DNA of 64,000 nucleotides, from the NCBI RefSeq assembly GCF_001701025.1, contig NZ_CP016793.1:1922001-1986000 (forward strand). Direction: 5' to 3'. The notes under the pieces were generated by a model, which was given only the letters and a program-made list of their open reading frames with translations, was not told where the DNA came from and ran no database searches. Both the position numbers and the translations under genes were made by a program. Of this stretch, positions 1 through 8,770 are shown in pieces; positions within the stretch are counted from its first letter, which is position 1, and each line of letters starts with the position of its first letter. The DNA comes from Lentzea guizhouensis (GTDB lineage: Bacteria > Actinomycetota > Actinomycetes > Mycobacteriales > Pseudonocardiaceae).

Positions 1-873
1 GCCGCGATCGAGCGTGCCCTGCAGGGGGCGCAGTCGGAGGACTCCTTCGTGGAGTTCAAGACGCAGTGGCCGGTCGACCACGGCAAGGCCGCCAGGCAGA
101 TCGCCGCCCTCTGCAACGCCGCCAGGGGTTCCGAGGCGATGTGGGTCGTCGGCGTCGACGAGAAGGGCCGCTACGTCAAGGGAGCGCCGGCCGAGGAGCT
201 GTCGAGCTGGTGGCCCAAGGTGGAGAGCCACTTCGACGGTGTCGCGCCGGGACTCACCACGGTCGCGTTCGACTGGGCTCCCAGGAGGACGGTCGTCGTG
301 CTGTCCCTGCAGACCGACAACGCGCCGTACGTGTTCGTCACCAAGAAGGAGCCCTACAGCCGGGAGATCCCGTGGCGCTCCGGTGAACGCACGCGGTCAG
401 CGCGCCGGGGCGAGATCCTGGAGCTGCTGATCCCCAGGCTGGAGATGCCGGGCTGGGAGTTCGTCAGCGCCCGCGCCACGCTCAGCCAGCACTCGCCGAC
501 GCTGCGGTTCGAGGGCGACCTCTACCTGGAGACGAACCAGCCGCTGTCGTTGCCGCACCACCGCTGCCACTCCTACGCCACGTACGGGCTGGACAGCGAG
601 ACGGTCGACCTGGCGTTCAGCTTCCGCACCAACAGCAGGGACGTGCGCGCGGTCGAGCGGGTCGTGCGGGTCGCGGAACCGGCCGTGCTCCACGTCAGCG
701 CGGACGCCGATGTGGAGCTCGACTCGTTCCAGGACCTCTGGGACCTGCACTGGCACCTCGTGCTGGGTCTCGGCCTGAGCGGCGAGGAGATCAGCACGAG
801 CGTGCGGCTCACGACGGACGCGGTGCCGCCCAACCAGTTCACCCGCCGGGTGTGGTCGGCGCTGAAGCCGTAG
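1..873 (+). CDS. AlbA_2/Schlafen-type putative ATP-binding protein (5' end outside window)
   Basis: The frame is open from base 1, so the true start probably lies upstream; the first in-window start codon is GTG at 49, but in-frame sequence before it is already protein-like (AAIERALQGAQSEDSFVEFK). The motif VEFKTQWP, followed by aaRQIAALCNAARGSE and VVGVDEKGRYVKG, matches the AlbA_2 (divergent AAA-4, Schlafen-like) fold, in which the E-F-K segment and the glycine-containing strand form the putative nucleotide-binding core. Residues after about 130 are not recognised and are beta-rich. No membrane segment or signal peptide is seen. The molecular role is unknown; family members are linked to regulation or nucleic-acid processing. 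The gene converges on dapC. Confidence 0.6.
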   Translation, partial: AAIERALQGAQSEDSFVEFKTQWPVDHGKAARQIAALCNAARGSEAMWVVGVDEKGRYVKGAPAEELSSWWPKVESHFDGVAPGLTTVAFDWAPRRTVVVLSLQTDNAPYVFVTKKEPYSREIPWRSGERTRSARRGEILELLIPRLEMPGWEFVSARATLSQHSPTLRFEGDLYLETNQPLSLPHHRCHSYATYGLDSETVDLAFSFRTNSRDVRAVERVVRVAEPAVLHVSADADVELDSFQDLWDLHWHLVLGLGLSGEEISTSVRLTTDAVPPNQFTRRVWSALKP

Positions 874-889
874 GGCTCACGCCGCGGAA

Positions 890-931
890 GGTCAGGCGCT
901 CAGCCGCGGCCGCGACGCGCTCGTCGGCCGT
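890..931 (-). repeat. Degenerate copy of the dapC 3' end, just downstream of its stop
   Basis: Read on the minus strand, this stretch encodes [14 protein letters not shown]. It lies 6 bases after the dapC stop, and the dapC C-terminus itself reads [14 protein letters not shown] before the final Ala. Eleven consecutive residues ([11 protein letters not shown]) are identical while many third codon positions differ. It looks like an old short tandem duplication of the last 14 codons. Confidence 0.6.
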
Positions 932-937
932 GGAAGC

Positions 938-2035
938 TCAGGCCTTCAGCCGCTCGGCAGCCGCCGCGACCCGTTCGTCGGTGGCCGTCAGCGCGATCCG
1001 GACGTGCTTCGCGCCCGCCGGGCCGTAGAACGTGCCGGGAGCGGCGAGGACGCCCCGATCCGCCAGCCACGCGATGGTCTCCCAGGCGTCCTCGTCGCGC
1101 GAGGACCACAGGTACAACCCCGCCTCGGAGTGCGACACGGTGAACCCGGCCGCCTCCAGCGCGGGCTTGAGCACCTCGCGCCGGGCCTGGTACCTGGCCC
1201 GCTGCTCGGCGACGTGCGCGTCGTCCTCCAGGGCGGCGCGCATGGCCTCCTGCACCGGCCGCGGCACGATCATGCCCGCGTGCTTGCGCAGTTCCAGCAG
1301 CCCGGCGACCAGCTCGGGGTCGCCGAAGACGAACCCGGCACGGTAACCGGCCAGCGAGGACGACTTCGACAGCGAGTGCACGGCGAGGACACCGTCGAAA
1401 CCGTCCACAACGGACGGATGCAGCACCGACACCGGCTCGGCGTCCCACGGCAGCGCGAGATAGCACTCGTCGGAGGCGACAACGGCTCCGGCCTCACGCG
1501 CGGCGGCGACGGCGGAACGCAGTTGTTCGGTCGACAGGACACGGCCGGTCGGGTTCGACGGCGAGTTCAGCCACACCAGCTTCGTGCCGGCGGGCGGCTT
1601 CTCATCGTCGGCCAGCCGGACGACCTCGGCACCGGCCAGCAGCGCGCCCACCTCGTAGGTCGGGTACGCCACCGACGGCACGGCCACGACGTCACCGGGA
1701 CCGACGCCCAGCAGCGTCGGCAGCCACGCCACGAGCTCCTTGGAGCCGATCGTGGGCAGCACGGCGTCGGCGGACAGTCCGGTGATGCCGTACCGGCGCC
1801 GCACGGCCGCCACGAAGGCCGCACGCAGCTCGGGCGTGCCGTGGGTGGTCGGGTAGCCGGGGACGTCCGCGACGGACGACAGCGCGGACTGGATCACCGC
1901 GGGAACCGGGTCGACGGGTGTGCCGACCGACAGGTCGACCACGCCACCGGGGTGCTTGCGCGCCTTGGCGGCGTGGCCGGCCAGCGAGTCCCACGGGAAG
2001 TCCGGCAGGGCCGGACCCCGGCGGTTGATGATCAA
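938..2035 (-). CDS. dapC: Succinyldiaminopimelate transaminase (DapC), PLP aminotransferase class I/II
   Basis: A 365-aa fold-type I aminotransferase. Expected role: transfer of an amino group to N-succinyl-2-amino-6-ketopimelate in lysine/meso-diaminopimelate synthesis. Visible signatures are [13 protein letters not shown] near the N-terminus, [11 protein letters not shown] (the NPTG loop), [10 protein letters not shown], and the PLP-lysine segment [16 protein letters not shown]. The start chosen is TTG at 2035: it overlaps the ferredoxin stop (TTGA) and has GAGG a few bases upstream, and no ATG or GTG occurs before the fold begins. fdxA-dapC is a conserved actinobacterial pair (compare Rv1177-Rv1178). 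Exact substrate is inferred from family and synteny; another aminotransferase activity is possible. Confidence 0.85.
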   Translation of the reverse strand: MIINRRGPALPDFPWDSLAGHAAKARKHPGGVVDLSVGTPVDPVPAVIQSALSSVADVPGYPTTHGTPELRAAFVAAVRRRYGITGLSADAVLPTIGSKELVAWLPTLLGVGPGDVVAVPSVAYPTYEVGALLAGAEVVRLADDEKPPAGTKLVWLNSPSNPTGRVLSTEQLRSAVAAAREAGAVVASDECYLALPWDAEPVSVLHPSVVDGFDGVLAVHSLSKSSSLAGYRAGFVFGDPELVAGLLELRKHAGMIVPRPVQEAMRAALEDDAHVAEQRARYQARREVLKPALEAAGFTVSHSEAGLYLWSSRDEDAWETIAWLADRGVLAAPGTFYGPAGAKHVRIALTATDERVAAAAERLKA

Positions 2036-2358
2036 TGCCCCTCGGCCTGCGGCTCGAGCGCCTTGATGAACTGCGGGTCGTTGCTCACCTTGCCGACCTT
2101 CGAGGCACCACCGGGCGAGCCCAGCTCGTCGAAGAAGTCGACGTTCGCCTTGGTGTAGTCCTTCCACTCGTCGGGGACGTCGTCCTCGTAGTAGATGGCT
2201 TCCACCGGGCAGACCGGCTCGCACGCACCGCAGTCGACGCACTCGTCGGGGTGGATGTAGAGCATCCGGTCGCCTTCGTAGATGCAGTCGACGGGGCACT
2301 CTTCGATGCACGCCTTGTCGAGCACGTCCACGCACGGCTGGGCGATCACATAGGTCAC
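2032..2358 (-). CDS. fdxA: Seven-iron ferredoxin (FdxA/FdxC type)
   Basis: A 108-aa soluble electron carrier with one [3Fe-4S] and one [4Fe-4S] cluster. The N-terminal motif [18 protein letters not shown] and the second motif [16 protein letters not shown] supply the cysteines in the pattern of bacterial 7Fe ferredoxins. The acidic tail is typical of the FdxA family. The GTG start at 2358 has AGGAGA seven bases upstream; the longer ATG reading from 2427 adds an unrelated N-terminal stretch. The stop overlaps the dapC start by 4 bases, so the two genes are translationally coupled. Redox partners are not evident; a ferredoxin-NADP reductase gene lies far to the right (60120-61088). Confidence 0.93.
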   Translation of the reverse strand: MTYVIAQPCVDVLDKACIEECPVDCIYEGDRMLYIHPDECVDCGACEPVCPVEAIYYEDDVPDEWKDYTKANVDFFDELGSPGGASKVGKVSNDPQFIKALEPQAEGH

Positions 2359-2509
2359 TGCGCTCTCCTGCTTCTTCCTGGTCCACACCGCGCAAGCCGG
2401 AGAGTACGCGGCACGTTCGAGTATCACCCGGTCAGGCTTGCCTTAGCAGCCGGGTGCGCCACGTCACACCCGCCGTCCCAGACTCGTCGTACGGGACGAG
2501 GATGGACCC

Positions 2510-3229
2510 GTGCACACCGTGGATCACCTGGAATCGCTCTGCGCGCGAGCATGGCCCGCCCTGGCAGAAGAACCGCTTGGAGACTGGTTGATGCGCGCGG
2601 CCGCCGGCTTCACCGGCCGCGCGAACAGCACGCTCACCTGCGGAGATCCCGGTGTGCCCGTTGCGGAGGCGTTGTCGGCCACCCAGGAGTTCGCCCGTGC
2701 GCACGGCATCAAACCCACCGCGCACGTCGTCCGCGGCGGCGGCCACGAGCAGGCGATCGCGGCCGCGGGCTGGCGGGTGGACCTGGACCACCCCGGTGGC
2801 GCGGAGTCGCTGGTCATGGCGGGTCCGCTGGAGAAGTTCGCGGACGGGGTCGCGGACAGCCGTGATCTTCCCGGATGGTGGGAACTCGCGGCCGGATCCG
2901 AGGTGACCACCGCGGTTCGGCACGTGCTCGGCACCGGCCACGTCTGCTTCGCGGGCGTCGAGGAAAACGGGACGGTGGTCGCGGCCGTGCGCGGCGCGGT
3001 CGTCGAGGACGTGCTGCACGTCGCCCGGCTCGCCGTGCGGCCGGAGCACCGCCGCCGCGGCCTCGCCACCCGGCTGATGGGCGAGCTGGCCGGCTGGGGC
3101 CTGCGGGAGGGCGCCACGACGTGCGTGCTGCAGGTCGCCGAGCACAACACCGCGGCGATCCGGCTGTACGAGGAGCTCGGCTGCTCCGAGCACCACCGCT
3201 ACCGCTACTGGGTGCCCGCGGTGTCGTAG
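2510..3229 (+). CDS. GNAT family N-acetyltransferase (Rv0428c-like)
   Basis: A 239-aa cytoplasmic acetyltransferase. The N-terminal half contains PLGDWLMRAAAGFTGRANS, typical of a two-part actinobacterial GNAT group (Rv0428c/cg3035-like). The C-terminal GNAT domain carries the acetyl-CoA loop RPEHRRRGLATRLMGEL (R/Q-x-x-G-x-G/A pattern) followed by LQVAEHNTAAIRLYEELGC. The GTG start at 2510 begins a transcript divergent from fdxA-dapC. Its 3' end overlaps the convergent membrane-protein gene by 25 bases. The acetyl acceptor is unknown; this is not clearly MshD. Confidence 0.8.
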   Translation: MHTVDHLESLCARAWPALAEEPLGDWLMRAAAGFTGRANSTLTCGDPGVPVAEALSATQEFARAHGIKPTAHVVRGGGHEQAIAAAGWRVDLDHPGGAESLVMAGPLEKFADGVADSRDLPGWWELAAGSEVTTAVRHVLGTGHVCFAGVEENGTVVAAVRGAVVEDVLHVARLAVRPEHRRRGLATRLMGELAGWGLREGATTCVLQVAEHNTAAIRLYEELGCSEHHRYRYWVPAVS

Positions 3230-3636
3230 AGACCGGGCCGGTTGGCCGCGTTGCGGGCCATCGCCGCGCTCACGGCCACCGCACCCGGCAGCGCGCCGCC
3301 GGCGATCAGCAGCAACGTGCGCCAGTCGCCCAGCAGGAAGCTGACGCCGTTGACGCTGCCCGGCTCGAAGTAGGCGATCCCGAAGATCGTGAAGAACCAC
3401 ACCAGCAGCGGCGCCGCGGCGGCGGACACCCGGTCCGACAGCGCCGCGGCCCACATGACCAGCACCGGGGTGGACACGACCGCCACCGCGATCATGACCG
3501 GGAACGGCCACGCGCCCCAGTCCGGCAGCAGCGACCCGTCGAACCGGACGAGCAGGAAGAACACCTCCAGCACGGCGAGCACCGCTGCCTCGGCGCACAC
3601 GAGCAGCAGCAGGACCACTCGCCAGCTAGCGCTCAC
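3205..3636 (-). CDS. Small integral membrane protein downstream of mshB (Rv1171-like)
   Basis: A 143-aa protein with four predicted hydrophobic segments (roughly VVLLLLVCAEAAVLAVLEVFF, PFPVMIAVAVVSTPVLVMW, APLLVWFFTIFGIAYF and LLLIAGGALPGAVAV). The GTG start at 3636 overlaps the mshB end by 11 bases, implying translational coupling. M. tuberculosis has an integral membrane protein in the same position (Rv1171, next to mshB), recalled from memory. No catalytic motif is visible and the function is unknown. Confidence 0.75.
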   Translation of the reverse strand: MSASWRVVLLLLVCAEAAVLAVLEVFFLLVRFDGSLLPDWGAWPFPVMIAVAVVSTPVLVMWAAALSDRVSAAAAPLLVWFFTIFGIAYFEPGSVNGVSFLLGDWRTLLLIAGGALPGAVAVSAAMARNAANRPGLYDTAGTQ

Positions 3637-4462
3637 CCAGTCCTCCGAACAGATCCGCGGCCGCGCCCTCCGCCGGTCCCTTGGCGAGCACGTAGTACTC
3701 GCTGCCGACCAGCGGCTGCGCGATGCCGTTCGACAACGCGTACCCCTCGTCCCACACACTGACCTGCGTCGAGTGCGCGCGCAACGCACGACGCTTCGCG
3801 ATCAGGTGCTCGGAGATGTCGACGACGGTGGTGATGTCCTCGTCCGGCGTCACCGGCAGCTCGCCGGGCTCCGGCAGCCGGAAGGCCTCCGGCACGTTCT
3901 CCAGGGCCCTCACGCCCGCCTCTGTGGCGTCGCGCGAGGTGACCGCGTAGAACACCCGCTCGACGTCGGAGACCTGCGCACAGGCGGCCACGGTGATCTC
4001 GTGCGCCCGGATGTGGTCCGGGTGCCCGTACCCGCCGAACGCGTCGTAGCTGACGACGACCTGCGGCTTGACCTCGCGCAGGACCTCGGCGAGCTGGGCG
4101 GCCTGCTCCTCGACCGAGCCCTGGACGAACGCCCGCGGGTGGGCGTTGGCCGGCACGTCGACCATGCCGGAGTCGCGCCACCGGCCGATGCCGCCGAGGA
4201 AGCGGTGGTCGGTCACGCCGAGCGCGGCGCAGGCGGACCGCAGCTCCCCGACGCGGAAGCCACCGAGCTGGTCGGCCGCGCCGGCGGCCAGGTGGGCGAG
4301 TGCGGGCGGGATGATCTCGCCCTCCTCACCCAGCGTGCAGGTGATCACGGTGACATGGGCGCCGGAAGCCGCGTAGCGCGCGATGGTGCCGCCCGTCCAC
4401 AGACTCTCGTCGTCTGGGTGAGCGTGCACGAAGAGCAACCGTGGTGGAGCAGTCAGGGTCAC
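3626..4462 (-). CDS. mshB: N-acetyl-1-D-myo-inosityl-2-amino-2-deoxy-alpha-D-glucopyranoside deacetylase MshB
   Basis: A 278-aa zinc deacetylase of the LmbE/PIG-L family that removes acetate from GlcNAc-inositol in mycothiol synthesis. The zinc motif HPDDE (His15, Asp18) follows strand LLFVHA, and the third ligand region YGHPDHIRAHE is intact. The segment TCTLGEEGEIIPP and the C-terminal STQVSVWDEGYALSNG are characteristic of MshB rather than of Mca. The GTG start is at 4462. The gene leads a two-gene unit with the membrane protein downstream. Mycothiol is restricted to actinobacteria, which supports the taxonomic call. Confidence 0.93.
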   Translation of the reverse strand: MTLTAPPRLLFVHAHPDDESLWTGGTIARYAASGAHVTVITCTLGEEGEIIPPALAHLAAGAADQLGGFRVGELRSACAALGVTDHRFLGGIGRWRDSGMVDVPANAHPRAFVQGSVEEQAAQLAEVLREVKPQVVVSYDAFGGYGHPDHIRAHEITVAACAQVSDVERVFYAVTSRDATEAGVRALENVPEAFRLPEPGELPVTPDEDITTVVDISEHLIAKRRALRAHSTQVSVWDEGYALSNGIAQPLVGSEYYVLAKGPAEGAAADLFGGLGER

Positions 4463-4518
4463 TGGAAAAGAGTAAAGGCCACCTTTGCCCGTGGACGAAG
4501 GTGGCCTTCACATCGCTC

Positions 4519-5511
4519 TCACACGACCGCTTTTTCCTCAGCGAAGTGGCAGGCGGACAACGTTCCGTCCGGCGCACCCCGCCTTTCCAGCTTGGGTTCT
4601 TCGGTGGCGCAGATGTCCTGGGCCTTCCAGCACCGCGTGCGGAACCGGCAGCCCGACGGCGGGTTCACCGGCGACGGCACGTCACCTGTCAACACGATCC
4701 GCTGACGCTTGCGCTCCTGCTTCGGGTCCGGCATCGGCACCGCGGACAGCAACGCCTGCGTGTACGGGTGCATCGGCCGGGTGTAGATGGCTTCGCGCTC
4801 GCCGATCTCGATGATCTTGCCGAGGTACATGACCGCGACCCGGTCCGAGATGTGCCGCACCACCGAGAGGTCGTGCGCGACGAACAGGTAGGCCAGCCCG
4901 AGCCGTTCCTGCAGCTCCTCCAGCAGGTTCACGACACCGGCCTGCACCGAGACGTCCAGAGCGGACACCGGCTCGTCGAGGACCAGGAAGCGCGGGTTCA
5001 ACGCCAGCGCGCGGGCGATGCCGATGCGCTGCCGCTGACCACCGGAGAACTCGTGCGGGTACCGGTTGCGGTGTTCCGGGTTCAGGCCGACGAGCTCCAT
5101 CAGCTCGTTGACCCGGCGCTGCACGCCTCCCTCGACCCCGTGGATCACCAGCGGTTCCGCGATGATGTCGTTGACCTGCCACTTGGGGTTCAGCGACGCG
5201 TACGGGTCCTGGAAGACGATCTGGATGTCCTTGCGCAACGGCCGCAGCTGCTTGTTGCTCATCGACGTCAGCTCGCGCCCGTCGAACTTCACCGAGCCCG
5301 ACGTCGGCTTGTGCAGCTGCAGGATCGCGCGGCCGGTGGTGGACTTGCCACAGCCGGACTCGCCGACCAGGCCGAGCGTCTCACCGGCGCTCAGCGTGAA
5401 CGACACGCCGGACACGGCCTGCACGCTGCCGATGGAGCGCGGGATGATCCCCTTGCCGCGCACCGGGAACTCCTTGACGAGGTCGGTGACCTCCAACAGC
5501 GGAGTGGTCAC
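4519..5511 (-). CDS. Oligopeptide/dipeptide ABC transporter ATP-binding protein (DppF/OppF type)
   Basis: A 330-aa ATPase subunit energising the peptide importer encoded upstream. Walker A is GESGCGKST, the Q-loop region [12 protein letters not shown], the signature [17 protein letters not shown], Walker [14 protein letters not shown] and the H-loop VAHDLS. The oligopeptide-family C-terminal extension with [16 protein letters not shown] is present. The GTG start at 5511 overlaps the stop of the preceding ATPase gene (GTGA). It is the last gene of a five-gene operon read on the minus strand. Peptide specificity cannot be told from sequence. Confidence 0.9.
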   Translation of the reverse strand: MTTPLLEVTDLVKEFPVRGKGIIPRSIGSVQAVSGVSFTLSAGETLGLVGESGCGKSTTGRAILQLHKPTSGSVKFDGRELTSMSNKQLRPLRKDIQIVFQDPYASLNPKWQVNDIIAEPLVIHGVEGGVQRRVNELMELVGLNPEHRNRYPHEFSGGQRQRIGIARALALNPRFLVLDEPVSALDVSVQAGVVNLLEELQERLGLAYLFVAHDLSVVRHISDRVAVMYLGKIIEIGEREAIYTRPMHPYTQALLSAVPMPDPKQERKRQRIVLTGDVPSPVNPPSGCRFRTRCWKAQDICATEEPKLERRGAPDGTLSACHFAEEKAVV

Positions 5512-6671
5512 TTCGACTCCTCGTCCAGCAGCGTTCCGTGCACGGCGGTGACTTCGAGCGACTCGTCGGGGTTGGCCGCGGCGAAGACCGCCGGGTTCTC
5601 CACGGTGCCGATCTCGTCGTGCAGGAAGAGCCGCTGGGGTTGTTCGTGGGCCGCCAGGTGCTCCCAGCGGTGGCAGCGGGTCCGGTGGTTCGGCAGGCCC
5701 GCCTCCTCCAGCTCCGGCTCCCACTCGTGGCACACGTCGGTGACGAGCGGGCAGCGCGGGGAGAACGAGCAGCCGGTCGGCAGGTTCACCAGCGAGGGCG
5801 GCGCGCCCTTGATCGGGGTGAGCCGCTTGCCGAGCGTGGCCGGGTTCGGCACCGAGCCCAGCAGCCCCACGGTGTAGGGCATCCGCGGCCGTTCGAAGAC
5901 GTCGTCGACCGGGCCGGACTCGACCACGGTGCCGCCGTACATCACCTGGACGCGGTTGACCATGCCGGCGACGACGCCGAGGTCGTGGGTGATCATGATG
6001 ATCGCCGCGTCGGTCTCGGACTGCAGCCGCAGCATGGTGTCGAGGATCTGCGCCTGCACCGTCACGTCGAGCGCGGTGGTCGGCTCGTCGGCGATGATCA
6101 CGCTCGGGTCGTTGATGATCGCCATCGCGATCACCACGCGCTGCCGCATGCCGCCGGAGAACTCGTGCGGGTACTGCGAGGCGCGCTTGTCCGGCTGCGG
6201 GATCCCGACGAGCTCCAGCGCCTCGACCGCCTTGGCCCACGCCGCCTTCTTGGAGACGTCGTGGTGCGCCCGGTAGGTCTCCGCCAGCTGCCACCCGACG
6301 GTGTAGACCGGGTTCAGCGACGTCATCGGGTCCTGGAAGATCATCGCGATGTGCTTGCTGCGGAACGGCTGCATCTGCTTGTAGGTGCGGCCGTTGAGCT
6401 CCTGGCCGCGGTAGCGGATGGAGCCGTCGATCCGGGCGCTGTTCGGCAGCAGACCCATGATCGCCATGGACGACACCGACTTGCCGGAGCCCGACTCGCC
6501 GACGATGCCGAGCACGTCACCGGCGTTGAGGTCGAACGAGACGTTGCGCACGGCGCGGACGTCGCCGTCGTCGGTCGGGAACGTGACCGACAGGTCCTTG
6601 ACCGACAGCAGCGGTGCGGTGGTGTCGCCTGAGGACAGGAAGTCCTCCGACAGTTCGGAAACTCTGGTCAT
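5508..6671 (-). CDS. Oligopeptide/dipeptide ABC transporter ATP-binding protein (DppD/OppD type)
   Basis: A 387-aa partner ATPase. Walker [11 protein letters not shown]-loop [12 protein letters not shown], signature [15 protein letters not shown], Walker [14 protein letters not shown] and H-loop ITHDLG are all intact. The cysteine-containing C-terminal oligo_HPY segment ([11 protein letters not shown] ... [10 protein letters not shown]) is present, then a tail of about 70 residues longer than usual (to LLDEESK). The ATG start at 6671 lies two bases after the upstream permease stop. Together with the next gene it forms the ATPase heterodimer of the importer. Confidence 0.9.
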   Translation of the reverse strand: MTRVSELSEDFLSSGDTTAPLLSVKDLSVTFPTDDGDVRAVRNVSFDLNAGDVLGIVGESGSGKSVSSMAIMGLLPNSARIDGSIRYRGQELNGRTYKQMQPFRSKHIAMIFQDPMTSLNPVYTVGWQLAETYRAHHDVSKKAAWAKAVEALELVGIPQPDKRASQYPHEFSGGMRQRVVIAMAIINDPSVIIADEPTTALDVTVQAQILDTMLRLQSETDAAIIMITHDLGVVAGMVNRVQVMYGGTVVESGPVDDVFERPRMPYTVGLLGSVPNPATLGKRLTPIKGAPPSLVNLPTGCSFSPRCPLVTDVCHEWEPELEEAGLPNHRTRCHRWEHLAAHEQPQRLFLHDEIGTVENPAVFAAANPDESLEVTAVHGTLLDEESK

Positions 6672-6673
6672 GA

Positions 6674-7606
6674 TCAGGCACGCACCTTCGTCTGCCTCGG
6701 GTCGAACGCGTCGCGCAGGCCGTCACCGATGAAGTTGACCGCCAGGGAGAGCGACACGAGCACGATGAACGGACCCCAGAAGAGCCAGGGCCGGTTCAGG
6801 AACTGCCCGTAGTTCTCCAGCACGATGACGCCGAGCGAGGTGTCCGGGGGCTGCACGCCGAGGCCCAGGAACGACAGCGCGGCCTCGGTGAGCACCGCCG
6901 CCGCGATCGCCAGCGTGGCGTTCACGGTGATGCTGCCGATCATGTTCGGCACCAGGTGCTTGAAGATGATGCGCGGGGTGGTGGCACCGCACGCGCGGGC
7001 CGCCTCGATGAACTCCCGCTGGGCCAGCGACAGCGTCTCACCGCGGGTGATGCGGGCGATCTGCATCCACGCGAACGCGGCGAGCACCAGCGCGACCACG
7101 TACCAGCTGCCGGAGAAGCCCTTCACCACGATCGCGGCGACCGCGATCTGCGGGATGATCAGCAGCAGGTCGACCAACCGCATCAGCGCCTGGTCGACGA
7201 ACCCGCGCAGGTAGCCGGCGAGCGCGCCGAACGTCACGCCGATGGCGGTGGCGAGCGCCGCCACGATCAGCGCGATCTGCAGCGAGTAGCCGGTGCCGCG
7301 CATGAGCAGCGCGAGCATGTCCTTGCCGACCTGGGTGGTGCCGAGCGGGTGCGTGCCGCTCATCGGCTGGTAGGACTTGCTGGTCACGTCCTCGTAGTCG
7401 TAGGTCCAGATGAACGGGCCGAGGAACGCGAACAGGATCAGGAAGACGAACACGCCGAGGCTCACCATCGCGAGCCGGTGGCGCAGGAAGCGGCGGATGA
7501 CGAGCTGCCCCTGGGTGCGGGTCTTCGCCGAGTCGAACTCGTGGGCGCCTGCCTCGGGGGTGGAGCTGACCACGCCGCCCTCGGACGCCAGGTTGATGTT
7601 AGCCAA
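6674..7606 (-). CDS. Oligopeptide/dipeptide ABC transporter permease (DppC/OppC type)
   Basis: A 310-aa inner-membrane permease with a cytoplasmic N-terminus followed by about six hydrophobic segments. The N-terminal OppC_N helix (MVSLGVFVFLILFAFLGPF) and the EAA-loop region EAARACGATTPRIIFKHLVPN are clear. The TTG start at 7606 is preferred because GAGGA sits six bases upstream and it overlaps the end of the DppB gene (TTGGCTAA); an in-frame GTG about 12 codons later is an alternative. It pairs with the DppB-type permease to form the channel. Confidence 0.88.
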   Translation of the reverse strand: MANINLASEGGVVSSTPEAGAHEFDSAKTRTQGQLVIRRFLRHRLAMVSLGVFVFLILFAFLGPFIWTYDYEDVTSKSYQPMSGTHPLGTTQVGKDMLALLMRGTGYSLQIALIVAALATAIGVTFGALAGYLRGFVDQALMRLVDLLLIIPQIAVAAIVVKGFSGSWYVVALVLAAFAWMQIARITRGETLSLAQREFIEAARACGATTPRIIFKHLVPNMIGSITVNATLAIAAAVLTEAALSFLGLGVQPPDTSLGVIVLENYGQFLNRPWLFWGPFIVLVSLSLAVNFIGDGLRDAFDPRQTKVRA

Positions 7607-8597
7607 GGCGAATCCTCGGGTCGAGGATGCCGTACACGACGTCGGCAACCAGGTTGAACAGCACGATCAGGGTCGCGGTGACCGCGAGCCAGCCCATCAG
7701 CATCGCCGGGTCGAACTGCCGCACGGAGTTCACCAGCAGGGTGCCCATGCCGGCCCAGCCGAAGACCGTCTCGGTGATGATCGCGCCGGAGAGCACCGCG
7801 CCGAAGTTCAGCGAGAACAGCGTGGCGACGGGGATGAGCGCGTTGCGGAACGCGTGCCGGAAGATCACCCGGCTCTGCGAGATGCCCTTCGCCCGCGCCG
7901 TGCGCACGAAGTCCGAGTGCAGGATCTCCAGCATGGAGGCCCGCTCGAACCGGCTGTAGGCGGCGAAGCTGATCAGCATCAGCGCGACGGTCGGCAACAG
8001 GAACGTGCCGGTGTACTTGAAGATCACTTCGCCGAGGTCGCCGCTGAAGCCACCCGGCCGCGGACCGGCGGTGGTGAGCCAGCGGTCCAGCCCCATCGAC
8101 TCCAGGACGTTGTTGAACTGGATGCCGTAGTTCTTCACGATGACCGCGACGCAGAAGATCGGCATCGAGAACATGAGGAACGCGGTGCTGGTGGCGAGGT
8201 AGTCGAAGATCGAGTACTGCTTCACCGCGGCGAGCACGCCGACGGAGACGCCGAGCGTCAGCGCGAGCAGCTCCGCTCCGATGACCAGCCGGCCGGTGGT
8301 CCACAGCGCGTCGGTGACGGCCGGGAAGACCTCTTGCTTCGCCTGGCCGAGTGCGATGCTCTGTCCCCAGTCACCGGACAGGAAGTCGGTCAGCCAGTTC
8401 CAGTAGCGCACGACGATCGGCTGGTCCAGGCCGAGCTCGACCTCGGCGGCCTTGATGTCGGCCTCGGTGACGCCGGGGCGGAACCGCATCTCCGCCAGCG
8501 GGTTGCCCGCCGTCGCCACGAGGACGTAACAGGCGAAGCTGCCGATCAGCAAGATCGGTATCGATATCAGCAGACGACGAATGATGTAGCGAATCAC
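7599..8597 (-). CDS. Oligopeptide/dipeptide ABC transporter permease (DppB/OppB type)
   Basis: A 332-aa membrane permease beginning with IRYIIRRLLISIPILLIGS, the usual DppB opening helix. The EAA-loop region is FVRTARAKGISQSRVIFRHAFRN. The GTG start at 8597 has AGGAG six bases upstream; longer readings extend into the intergenic spacer. A predicted periplasmic loop of unusual size (VLESMGLDRWLTTAGPRPGG region) lies in the middle of the protein. It is separated from the binding-protein gene by 173 bases holding a strong hairpin, so lower expression than the binding protein is likely. Confidence 0.88.
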   Translation of the reverse strand: MIRYIIRRLLISIPILLIGSFACYVLVATAGNPLAEMRFRPGVTEADIKAAEVELGLDQPIVVRYWNWLTDFLSGDWGQSIALGQAKQEVFPAVTDALWTTGRLVIGAELLALTLGVSVGVLAAVKQYSIFDYLATSTAFLMFSMPIFCVAVIVKNYGIQFNNVLESMGLDRWLTTAGPRPGGFSGDLGEVIFKYTGTFLLPTVALMLISFAAYSRFERASMLEILHSDFVRTARAKGISQSRVIFRHAFRNALIPVATLFSLNFGAVLSGAIITETVFGWAGMGTLLVNSVRQFDPAMLMGWLAVTATLIVLFNLVADVVYGILDPRIRLG

Positions 8598-8705
8598 GAC
8601 AAGCTCCTGTTGGGCGGCACCCGGCTGCCGGGGGGTGAGGCCGGGCACGGGAACCCCGCAGCGCGGAATGTACGCGCGGTGGTGGCGTGCGGGGAACCCA
8701 GGCGA

Positions 8706-8735
8706 ACGGGGCCGGACCTGTAGGCCCGGCCCCGT
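8706..8735 (-). terminator. Hairpin between the peptide-binding protein gene and the permease genes
   Basis: A perfect 10-bp GC-rich inverted repeat (arms 8706-8715 and 8726-8735) with a 10-base loop lies between the binding-protein stop (8771) and the DppB start. No T-run follows. It is likely an attenuating or mRNA-stabilising stem-loop that makes binding protein more abundant than the permease, common in such operons. The rest of 8598-8770 shows only the dppB ribosome-binding site. Confidence 0.6.
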
Positions 8736-8770
8736 CCCCTCAGTTCAACCTCGTGTTCTTCACAACCCGG

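Noticed and set aside
2432..3598. 388-aa minus-strand open frame over the GNAT and membrane-protein genes
   Set aside because: Arg/Gly/Ala-rich shadow of two well-supported genes.
4441..4500. Inverted segment GGCCACCTTTGCCCGTGGACGAAGGTGGCC as a strong terminator
   Set aside because: GGCCACCTT / AAGGTGGCC (about 4478-4506) does form a stem downstream of the peptide-transporter ATPase gene and just upstream of mshB; it is probably a terminator, but the exact transcript ends are unclear, so it is noted here rather than listed.
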